From: Bog-473 sp963730395
GTDB taxonomy: Bacteria > Actinomycetota > Acidimicrobiia > Acidimicrobiales > RAAP-2
Direction of reading: 5' to 3'
Assembly (NCBI GenBank): GCA_963730395.1
Contig: CAVSSK010000021.1
Span: 186,001 to 250,000, forward strand
DNA length: 64,000 bases
The position numbers were made by a program, and so were the translations under genes. The notes beneath the pieces are model-generated. The model did no database searches. It worked only from the letters and a program-made list of their open reading frames with translations, and had not been told where the DNA came from. Positions 7,434-15,330 of the stretch are shown here, one piece after another (position 1 is the first letter of the stretch; each line of letters opens with the position of its first letter).

Positions 7434-8907
7434 TCCTCACCGTCGACTTCGGGACGACCGTCACCAAGGTGGGCCTGTGGGGTGACGGGGGCCTCGTCGC
7501 GCTGGCGCGCTCGGAGCTGACCACGACCCACCCGCAGGTGGGCTGGGCCGAGCAGGACCCGCTGCGCTGGTGGACCACGCTGGTCATCGCGTGCGCCGAG
7601 GCACGGGCCCAGGCGCCGGGCGCCTTCGCCGAGGTCGACGTGGTGGCCTGCTCCGGCGCCCGCCAGACCTTCGTCCCGGTGACCGCGCAGGGGGACCCGA
7701 TCGGCAAGGGCATCCTGTGGTCCGACCACCGCGCTGCAGCGGAGGCGCGCGTGCTGGCCGACCGCATGGGGGGCGACGACATCAACCGGGCCCGCACCGG
7801 CATCCCGCTCGACGCCGGAGCGGTGGCGGCCAAGCTGTCCTGGCTGGAGGCGAACGAGCCCGACCGCCTGGCGGCGGCCGAGGTCATCCTCTCCCCACGT
7901 GACCTGATCGTCTACCGCATGACCGACCAGGTGGTCACGGACGCCACCTCCGCCTCGCGCAGCGGGCTGTACGACTTCGACGGCAATGCCGTGCGCGAGC
8001 TGGCCGGCCCCGCGCTGGGCAAGCTGCCGAGCGTGGTGCCGTCCGACACCGTCGTCGGACAGCTGAAGTCGGTGCCCGGTGCCGAGCTCGGGCTGAAGCC
8101 GGGCATTCCGGTGGTGATCGGCGCCGGCGACCGACAGTGCGAGGTGCTGGGATCGGGCGCGTCGGAGGACCACCCGATGGTGAGCTGGGGCACCACCGGC
8201 AACGTGTCGGTGCCCGTGCACGAGCGTCCCGTGCCCTCCCCGGCCGGCGCCGTGGTGACGCGGGCGGCGGACGGGGGCTGGCTCCTCGAGGGCGGACTCT
8301 CGGCCGCCGGCTCGTTCCTGGCCTGGCTGGGGCGGCTGCTCGACCGGACGCCCGACGAGCTGGCCCGCCTGGCCGGGGAGAGCCCGCCCGGGGCCCGCGG
8401 GGTGGTCGCGGTGCCCTGGCTCGACGGCGCCCGCGCCCCGTGGTGGCGCGACGACGCCAGGGCCGGTTTCGTCGGGCTCGGCGCGGCCCACGGCGCCAGC
8501 GACCTGGCGCGGGCCGTGATGGAGGCCGTGGCCTGGGACGTGCTGCGGGTGATGGAGGTCGTGACGGTGGGGCGCCTCGGCGGTTCCATCGCCGCGGGCG
8601 TGACGCTCGGCGGTGCCGGCTCGGGGCTGCCGGTGTGGGTCGAGGTCCTGACCTCGGTCCTCGGCATGCCAGCCACTCGTCACCGTTCGGGCGAGGCTGC
8701 CTCGGCCGGGGCGGCGCTGCTGGCGGGGCGGGCGCTCGGCATCGGGCTGACACTCGACCAGCTAGATCCGGTCGAGGCGATGATCGTGCCGGATCCCGGG
8801 GTCGTCGACGTCTACCGCGGCCTGCGGGCGCGGGTCGACCACGTGGCCGAGTCGGCGCTGGCCGCCACCGAGTCCCTGCCCGGTCCTGACCCAACCCTGT
8901 CTTCTGA
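7430..8907 (+). CDS. FGGY-family carbohydrate kinase; 3' end uncertain
   Basis: Sugar kinase of the xylulokinase/gluconokinase superfamily. DFGTTVTKVGLW at the N-terminus is the first ATP-binding motif, WSDHRA is in the sugar-binding region, and GAGDRQCEVLGSG, VSWGTTGNVS and GGAGSGLPVWVEVL are the conserved motifs of the second domain. GTG 7430 overlaps the upstream TGA. The frame has no stop where the FGGY domain ends: it stays open to 9535, deep inside the next gene. TGA codons at 8887-8889 and 8905-8907 lie in the +1-shifted frame, so the end at 8907 assumes a one-base error near the C-terminus. Kinase identity is secure, the end is not. Confidence 0.8.
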
Positions 8908-8913
8908 GCCGCG

Positions 8914-10176
8914 GTGCGCGTCGACCTCGCCTACGGCCGGCACGGGACGGCGGTCGAGGTGCCCGACGGCGCCGAGGTGGTCGAGCCGCTGGACCGGCCG
9001 GGCCTCGGCGACGAGGCGGCGGCCATCACCACGGCGCTCCAGTGTCCACTGGCCGGGGCGCCGCTGCATGAGCTGGTGCGACGGGCCGAGCGGGTGGCCG
9101 TCGTCTTCCCCGATCTCACCCGACCCATGCCCAACCGCACCGTGCTGCCGCCACTGCTGGCCGAACTGGGGCGCTGCGGGGTGGCCGACGACCGCATCAC
9201 GCTCCTGTGCGCGACGGGGACACACCGGCAGGCCACGGCGGCCGAGATGCGTGAGCTCGTGGGGCCCGACATCGTGGCGCGCTATGCGATCGTGGACCAC
9301 GACGCCACCGGCGACGCGCACGAGCGGGTCGGCGACGTGGACGGCGTCCCGGTGCTCCTGCAACGTGAGTACGTGCGGGCCGACGTCCGCATCATCACCG
9401 GCTTCGTCGAGCCTCACTTCTTCGCGGGTTTCAGCGGGGGCCCCAAGGCGGTGTGCCCGGGGCTGGCCGCCACCGAGACGATCCTGGAGGCGCACCATCC
9501 GCGCCGCATCGCCGACGCGCGCGCCACCTTCGTGACCCGGGCCGGCAACCCGGTGCACGACTTCGTGCGCGCGGCCACCGCGCTGGCGCCGCCGCAGTTG
9601 TCGCTCGACGTGGCCATCAACCGGGCCCGTCAGGTCACCGCCGTCTTCGCCGGACCGCTGCCGGAGGCCCACGACGCCGCGTGCGCGCACGTGCAGTCGT
9701 CGGCTGTGCGCCAGGTTGGCTCGCCGTTCGACCTCGTCGTGTCGACCAACGGCGGGCATCCCCTCGACCGCAACCTGTATCAGGCGGTCAAGGGGATGGC
9801 AGCCGCGGCGCGCATCGTGCGCGAGGGGGGCGTCATCGTGATGGCCGCCGCCTGCGAAGACGGAGTGCCCGCGGGGGGCGCGTTCGCCCGCCTGCTGGCG
9901 AACGCCGAGTCCGCCGCCGACCTGGTCGGCGACGCGGGAGGGCCCGAGCTCGACCGCTGGCAGGCCCAGGTGCTCGGGCGCGTGCTCGCCCGGGCCGAGG
10001 TTCACCTGCACAGCTCGGGACTCGAAGACGTCGATATCGCGGGCGCGCTGCTCGTCCCCGCGCCCGATCTCGACGGCGCGGTGGCGGCCGCCCTCGAGCG
10101 TCTCGGGCGGCGGGCGCGGGTGGCCGTGCTGCCCCAGGGCCCCCTCACGGTGGCGACGGTCGGCCCTTCCGCCTGA
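8914..10176 (+). CDS. larA: LarA-family nickel-pincer hydroxyacid racemase/epimerase
   Basis: A 420-residue member of the lactate racemase superfamily. All the residues that bind and use the nickel-pincer nucleotide in the Lactobacillus enzyme have equivalents with the same spacing: His104 (TGTHR), His168 and Lys178 (EPHFFAGF...GGPKAV, ten residues apart) and His194 (EAHH). The family includes lactate, malate and sugar-acid (for example gluconate) epimerases. Because it sits in a sugar operon with a dehydrogenase, aldolase and kinase, I infer a sugar acid rather than lactate as substrate. Cofactor genes larB, larC and larE are not in the window. Start is GTG 8914. Confidence 0.88.
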   Translation: MRVDLAYGRHGTAVEVPDGAEVVEPLDRPGLGDEAAAITTALQCPLAGAPLHELVRRAERVAVVFPDLTRPMPNRTVLPPLLAELGRCGVADDRITLLCATGTHRQATAAEMRELVGPDIVARYAIVDHDATGDAHERVGDVDGVPVLLQREYVRADVRIITGFVEPHFFAGFSGGPKAVCPGLAATETILEAHHPRRIADARATFVTRAGNPVHDFVRAATALAPPQLSLDVAINRARQVTAVFAGPLPEAHDAACAHVQSSAVRQVGSPFDLVVSTNGGHPLDRNLYQAVKGMAAAARIVREGGVIVMAAACEDGVPAGGAFARLLANAESAADLVGDAGGPELDRWQAQVLGRVLARAEVHLHSSGLEDVDIAGALLVPAPDLDGAVAAALERLGRRARVAVLPQGPLTVATVGPSA

Positions 10177-10209
10177 TCGCACGGCCCTTCCTGACGCGCG
10201 TGTCAGGGA

Positions 10210-10215
10210 TAGAGT
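10210..10215 (+). promoter_or_regulatory. -10-like hexamer for the Liv-type transporter operon
   Basis: TAGAGT ends nine bases before GTG 10225, with no ribosome binding site between them. This fits a TAnnnT -10 box and a leaderless or near-leaderless transcript that would carry the whole transporter operon. A -35 with standard spacing is not evident. Confidence 0.35.
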
Positions 10216-10224
10216 GCCCCTGCA

Positions 10225-12429
10225 GTGCCCAACCAACCGCTGTTCGACTTCGCCGTTCCCGACGACCTGCTGAAGGAAGCGGTGACGCAGGTCAGCGACC
10301 CCGACGTGGTGGCCGACATCGAGGTCATGCCGGGCACGGGCGAGGGCAAGCCGCCGCCGCTCCACGGCATCCTGCAGCGCTACGGCTACGCGCCGCTCGT
10401 CCTCCTCACCGCAGCGGCGCTCGTCCCCGGCACCTTCGGCAACGGCATCGCCCTGGTCGGCAAGAACCTCGAGACGTCCTTTCACATGTCCAACGCGTCA
10501 CTGGGCGCCGTGGCCTTCATCGCGCAGGTGTCCCAGCTCCTGTGGGCCGTGCCGCTGGCGCTGTGGGCGGACCGGGGCAGCCGCAAGGTCGTCGCCGCCG
10601 TCGCCCTGCTCGTCTTCGCCGGCTTCGGCGCCCTCATGGCCCTCTCGCCCAACGTGTGGTGGTTCGCCTTCCTGTATCTCGCCGCCTCGGTGGGCACCGG
10701 GGTGAACAACACGGTGCACAACTCCTACCTGGCGGATGCCTACCCGACCGAGGGGCGGGGGCGGATCTTCAGCTGGCACAACCTCTCGGACCCGCTGTCG
10801 CAGACGATCGGGATCCTGATCTTCGGCTACGTCGTGACCATCGCGCACAACTGGCGCTACGGGTTGCTCGTCGCGCTCGCCGGGATCCCGCTCGGGTTCG
10901 CGCTCTTCACCCTGCGCGAACCGGAGAAAGGGGCCAACGAGAGCAGCCACATCCTCAAGGCGTCGGGGATGGATCTCCAGGCCCAACAGGAGAAGGCGCC
11001 CCGGGTCCTCCTCGGCTCCGCGGTGACCAGGCTGCTGCGTATTCGCTCGCTCTACTACGAGCTGGTGGCCGTGGCCATCCTCGGCTTCGCCGGCACGGGA
11101 GCGCCGCTCTTCGGCAACCTCTTCTTCATCGACAAGTTCCACCTCGACACCGCGCAACGCAGCGAGGTGTACGCCATCATCGGGCTGGCTGCCTTCCTCG
11201 GCCTGCCGCTGGCCTACGTGTTCGGCGACCGCTACTTCCGTCGTGCCCCGCAGCGCCCGCTCGTCATCGCCGGCATCTGCATCACGCTCTATGGAGGGCT
11301 CTACGTCCTCTCGCTCTACGTGCCGCAGCTCTGGATGGTGGTCACTCTGCAGTTCCTGGCCAACGCGGCGGTGTCGCCGCTGGCCATCTGCATCTTCCTC
11401 ACGCTGGCGGCCACGGCACCGCCCGAGATGCGGACGATCTGCTTCGCCATGTTCGGCGTCTACTCGCTGGTCTTCGGGGGCTTCGCCGGGTCGGTGGTGC
11501 TCGGCGCGGTCTCCGACGCCCTCGGGGGACTGCACGGCATCATCGTCGCGCTCACGCTGATATTCCCCGTCTGCGCGGTGGGCGGGCTGCTGCTCGTGAT
11601 CGGCTCCCGCAGCGTGCGCCGCGACATCACCCTCGTCATAGAGGACGTGCTCGAGCGCTACGCCGAGGGCAAGCGGCGCCAGGCGGGCGGCGCCATCCCC
11701 GCCCTGCAGGTCCACAACCTCGACTTCTTCTACGGCACCAACCAGGTCCTCTTCGACGTGAACCTCCAGGTCGAGGAGGGGGAGATGGTGGCGCTGCTGG
11801 GCACGAACGGCGCCGGGAAGTCGACGCTGCTGCGCGCCGTCTCGGGATTGTCGCACCCCCACCGGGGTGTCGTCCGGCTCTTCGGCGTCAATTCGACCTA
11901 CCTGGAGCCCGAGCAGATCATCGACGAGGGCGTCGCCCTGCTGGTGGGCGGGAAGATGACGTTCCCCGGGCTGAGCGTGCGAGACAACCTGCGCATCGGC
12001 GGCCACACGCTGCGGGGGGACAAGGCCCGCTCTGCCCGTGCCCACGACGAGGCGCTGGAGGCCTTCCCCGAGCTGGCGGCGCGACTGGACCAGCCCGCCG
12101 GCACGCTCTCGGGTGGCGAGCAGCAGATGCTCGCGTTGTCACGCGTCATGATGACCAGCCCACGCCTGCTCATGATCGACGAGCTGGCCCTCGGGCTGGC
12201 CCCCATGACCGTGGACCGCCTCATGGGCATGGTGCGACGGATCAACGAGGCCGGGACCACCGTGATCCTGGTTGAACAGAGCCTCAACCGCGCCCTGAGC
12301 CTGGCGCACCGCTGCTTCTTCATGGAGCGCGGCGCCATCCGCTTCGACGGGCCGACGGCAGAGCTCATGGCCCGCGACGACCTCCTGCGGCCGGTCTTCC
12401 TCGGCACCGCGGCGGCCGGTCTCGGGTAG
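10225..12429 (+). CDS. Fusion of a major facilitator superfamily transporter with a LivF-type ABC ATPase
   Basis: A 734-residue two-part protein. Residues about 45-470 are an MFS fold with roughly twelve hydrophobic segments, including the loop LWADRGSRKVV after the second helix. From about residue 490 a complete branched-chain amino-acid type ATPase follows: Walker A GTNGAGKST at 526-534, LSGGEQQMLALSR at 628-640 and the Walker B Glu at 653 (LLMIDE), with LivF-like GLAPMTVDRL after it. The reading frame is continuous with no internal stop or likely internal start. The next gene is a LivH-LivM fusion, six bases away, so the ATPase should pair with that permease. What the MFS part moves is unknown. 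Confidence 0.9.
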   Translation: MPNQPLFDFAVPDDLLKEAVTQVSDPDVVADIEVMPGTGEGKPPPLHGILQRYGYAPLVLLTAAALVPGTFGNGIALVGKNLETSFHMSNASLGAVAFIAQVSQLLWAVPLALWADRGSRKVVAAVALLVFAGFGALMALSPNVWWFAFLYLAASVGTGVNNTVHNSYLADAYPTEGRGRIFSWHNLSDPLSQTIGILIFGYVVTIAHNWRYGLLVALAGIPLGFALFTLREPEKGANESSHILKASGMDLQAQQEKAPRVLLGSAVTRLLRIRSLYYELVAVAILGFAGTGAPLFGNLFFIDKFHLDTAQRSEVYAIIGLAAFLGLPLAYVFGDRYFRRAPQRPLVIAGICITLYGGLYVLSLYVPQLWMVVTLQFLANAAVSPLAICIFLTLAATAPPEMRTICFAMFGVYSLVFGGFAGSVVLGAVSDALGGLHGIIVALTLIFPVCAVGGLLLVIGSRSVRRDITLVIEDVLERYAEGKRRQAGGAIPALQVHNLDFFYGTNQVLFDVNLQVEEGEMVALLGTNGAGKSTLLRAVSGLSHPHRGVVRLFGVNSTYLEPEQIIDEGVALLVGGKMTFPGLSVRDNLRIGGHTLRGDKARSARAHDEALEAFPELAARLDQPAGTLSGGEQQMLALSRVMMTSPRLLMIDELALGLAPMTVDRLMGMVRRINEAGTTVILVEQSLNRALSLAHRCFFMERGAIRFDGPTAELMARDDLLRPVFLGTAAAGLG

Positions 12430-12434
12430 GCGCG

Positions 12435-14462
12435 GTGCTCGCGTTCTCTGCCCCCGACTTCGTCCTCGTCCAGGGCGTCTTCTACGGCCTGGGCTACGGT
12501 CTGCTGGCCCTGGGCCTCGTGCTCGTCTACCGCACCAACCGCGTGCTCAACTTCGCGCAGGGCCAGATCGGCGTCATCGCGGCCGTGTTCCTCGTCAAGC
12601 TCACGGCGGACTTCCACTTCAACTACTGGTTCTCCCTGGTGCTCTCGGTCGGCCTGGCCGCCCTCGTGGGCGCCGGGTCGGAGCTGGTGCTCCGCCGGCT
12701 CTTCAACCGGCCCCGCGTGCTCGTCATGGTGGCCACCATCGGGCTGAGCTACGTGCTGCTCGCGCTGACGGCGCTGCCCTTCATCAGGCCCTCGAACCTG
12801 TACAAGCCCGTGCCGGTGCCGTTCGACCTCTCGTTCTCGCTCGGCCCCTTCATCATCACGCCCACCGAGGTCATGACGCTCATCGTGGCGCCCATCGTCA
12901 CCGTGGCACTCGTGCTGGCGGTCCGCTTCACCTCGTGGGGGCTGGCCATGCGCGCCATGTCCGAGAACGCCGACTCGGCGCGCCTCTCGGGCGTGTGGAT
13001 CCGCCGCACCTCCACGCTGACCTGGACGGTGGCCGGCGCACTGTCGGCGTTCACGGCCATCCTCAACGCCCCGAACCAGACCAGCGCGCTGACGCAGGCG
13101 CTCTCGCCCGACCTGCTCCTCTACGCCCTCACCGCGGCGCTGATCGGGGCCATGGTCAACCTCACGGCCGCCTTCGTCGCCGGCGTGGGCATGGGGGTGT
13201 TCCTCGAGTTGCTGGCCTGGAACGTGCCGTCACCGGCCAAGCAGCAGCTCGTGGTCTTCATCGTCGTCATGGCCGTCCTGCTGGTGCGGGTCGGCGCGCT
13301 GCGCAAGGGGGTGCGGACGGGGGATCGCAGCACATGGCAGTTCGGCGCGGCGACCACCATGCGGGCCGTGGACCAGCTGCGCCGCCGGGTCTCGGTGACG
13401 GGGATATGGCTGACCATCGCGGTCGCGGTCCTGTTGCCCTTCGTCTTGTCCGTCGGTAACAACGTCCTGTTCAGCCAGATCTGCATCTACGCCGTCGTCG
13501 CGTTGTCCCTCACGATGCTCACCGGCTGGGCGGGACAGGTGTCGCTGGGGCAGTTCGGGCTGGTCGCCGTCGGCGCTCTCGTGGCCGTCCACCTCGGCAC
13601 CTCGCTGCCCCTCCCCATCGTGATGCTCTACGGCGGCCTCGTGACCGCCCTGGTCGCCATCATCGTCGGCCTGCCCGCGCTGCGGGTACCGGGGCTCTTC
13701 CTCGCCGTCACCACGCTGGCCTTCGCCCTGTTCATGCAGACCGCCGTGCTGGCCACCCCCTGCTTCACCGTCCCCGGCATCGACAAGACCCTGTGCACCG
13801 GGCTGCCCGACCCCGCGTACACGGTCCTCAACCGGCCCACGCTCTTCGGCCTGAGTCTGAGCTCGCAGCGGGCCTTCGCCTGGTTCTCACTGGCCGTGCT
13901 CCTGCTGTCCATCTACATGGTGCGGACCTGGCGCGACAAGGGCGTGGCGCGGCGCCTGGTGGCGGTGCGCGACAACGAGCTGGGCGCGGCCGCCATGGGG
14001 ATCCCCATCTTGCGCACCAAATTGCTGGCCTTCGGGCTCTCGGGGTTCATGGCGGGCTACGCGGGCGTGTGCTTCGCCTTCGCCACCCAGACGCTGAACA
14101 ACACCGACATCACCTTCGACCCGACGACGTCGTTCGTGATCATCTCCATGGTGGTCATCGGCGGCCTGGGCTCCATCCCGGGCGCCATCCTCGGTGCGCT
14201 GTACCTCGAGGGCCTGCCGGCCATGTTCGGCGCCAACCAGACGATCCAATTCATCACGAGCGGCCTGGGCCTGATCGCGTTCATCCTCTACCTGCCCGGC
14301 GGCCTGGCCGAGCTGCTGCACCGCTGCGGCGACCTCGTGGCCATCGGGATCCGCGCCGCGCAGGAGCGGATGGCCTCGCGGCGAACCGGGCCACCCGTGG
14401 AGCCCTCGGGCAGCGTCCCCGACATGGCGCCCACGCTCGTCGCCGACGGAGCCGAGCAGTGA
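12435..14462 (+). CDS. LivH-LivM fused ABC permease (branched-chain amino acid type)
   Basis: A 675-residue membrane protein that fuses two permeases normally encoded separately. Residues about 1-290 resemble LivH (FYGLGYGLLALGLVLVYRTN at the start, NFAQGQIG and GLAMRAMSENADSARLSG before a transmembrane block), and about 325-640 resemble LivM (LTGWAGQVSLGQFGLVAVGA, VRDNELGAAAMGI, GGLGSIPGAILGA). A short basic linker joins them. The two halves would form the full translocation channel for a HAAT-family importer. GTG 12435 is five bases after the stop of the MFS-ATPase fusion, and its own stop overlaps the next GTG. Confidence 0.92.
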   Translation: MLAFSAPDFVLVQGVFYGLGYGLLALGLVLVYRTNRVLNFAQGQIGVIAAVFLVKLTADFHFNYWFSLVLSVGLAALVGAGSELVLRRLFNRPRVLVMVATIGLSYVLLALTALPFIRPSNLYKPVPVPFDLSFSLGPFIITPTEVMTLIVAPIVTVALVLAVRFTSWGLAMRAMSENADSARLSGVWIRRTSTLTWTVAGALSAFTAILNAPNQTSALTQALSPDLLLYALTAALIGAMVNLTAAFVAGVGMGVFLELLAWNVPSPAKQQLVVFIVVMAVLLVRVGALRKGVRTGDRSTWQFGAATTMRAVDQLRRRVSVTGIWLTIAVAVLLPFVLSVGNNVLFSQICIYAVVALSLTMLTGWAGQVSLGQFGLVAVGALVAVHLGTSLPLPIVMLYGGLVTALVAIIVGLPALRVPGLFLAVTTLAFALFMQTAVLATPCFTVPGIDKTLCTGLPDPAYTVLNRPTLFGLSLSSQRAFAWFSLAVLLLSIYMVRTWRDKGVARRLVAVRDNELGAAAMGIPILRTKLLAFGLSGFMAGYAGVCFAFATQTLNNTDITFDPTTSFVIISMVVIGGLGSIPGAILGALYLEGLPAMFGANQTIQFITSGLGLIAFILYLPGGLAELLHRCGDLVAIGIRAAQERMASRRTGPPVEPSGSVPDMAPTLVADGAEQ

Positions 14463-15328
14463 CGGCCGAGGCCGCCACCGGCGCGGCGCCGTCCACCCAC
14501 CCTGCCCACCTGAGCGTGGACGGGGTGCAGGTGCACTTCGGCGGCGTCCATGCACTCGACGGGGTGACCTTCGAAGCGGAGCCCGGCGCCATCGTCGGCC
14601 TGATCGGCGCCAACGGCTCGGGGAAGACGACGACGCTCGACGTGATCTCGGGGCTGGTGGCGCCGCAGTCGGGCACGGTGCGCCTCGACGGCACGGACCT
14701 CGCCGAGTACCTGCCCGAGGAGCGTCTCGGCATCGGGATGGTGAGGTCCTTCCAGGACTGCCGCCTGTACCCGGAGCTGACCGTGCTCGACGTGCTGCTC
14801 CTGTGTGAGGACGCCCGGGCAGAGGTGGCTGTGCTGCCGACCACGCTCCGGCTCCCGTGGGCGCGGCGGGCGGAACGGCACAAGCTCGAGGCGGCGGACC
14901 AGGTGATCGCCGCCTTCGGGCTCGAGCGGTTCCGCCACCACCGCACGGCGGAACTGTCCACCGGGACGCGCCGTGTGGTGGACCTCGCCTCCATCGTCCT
15001 GGCCCGGCCGCGGCTGCTGCTGCTCGACGAGCCGACGGCCGGCATCGCGCAGCGGGAGGCGGAGGCGTTCATCCCTCTGCTGCGCAGACTCCACGCCGTG
15101 GCCGACACGACCATCGTCCTGGTCGAGCACGACGTGCCGCTCGTCTTCGAATTGTGCTCCCAGGTCGTGGTCATGGAGCTGGGGCGAGTGGTGGCCGCCG
15201 GCCCCCCCGACGTCGTCCGCGCTGACGCCAAGGCGCTGGCCGCCTACCTTGGTGCCAGCGACGAGGCCCTGCTTGCATCAGGCCCGATCGGGGAGGGCGG
15301 CGGCTCAGGCCGCAGCGAAGGAGGGTGA
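14459..15328 (+). CDS. LivG-type ABC transporter ATP-binding protein
   Basis: A 289-residue cytoplasmic ATPase. Walker A GANGSGKTT is at residues 50-58, the Walker B region reads LLLLDEPTAGIAQREAEA and the H-loop VLVEHDVP follows. The LivG-style insertion MVRSFQDCRLYPELTVLDVL is present. The ABC signature is LSTGTRR rather than the usual LSGGQ/LSYGQ form, which contrasts with the standard LSGGEQ in the partner ATPase of this operon. GTG 14459 overlaps the permease stop (GTGA). A C-terminal Gly/Ser-rich tail follows the ATPase. Confidence 0.92.
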   Translation: MTAEAATGAAPSTHPAHLSVDGVQVHFGGVHALDGVTFEAEPGAIVGLIGANGSGKTTTLDVISGLVAPQSGTVRLDGTDLAEYLPEERLGIGMVRSFQDCRLYPELTVLDVLLLCEDARAEVAVLPTTLRLPWARRAERHKLEAADQVIAAFGLERFRHHRTAELSTGTRRVVDLASIVLARPRLLLLDEPTAGIAQREAEAFIPLLRRLHAVADTTIVLVEHDVPLVFELCSQVVVMELGRVVAAGPPDVVRADAKALAAYLGASDEALLASGPIGEGGGSGRSEGG

Positions 15329-15330
15329 GG

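Noticed and set aside
9453..12275. Plus-strand 940-codon frame across larA and the MFS-ATPase gene
   Set aside because: It is Arg/Ala/Pro-rich and lacks motifs, while the two true genes in other frames have complete domain signatures.
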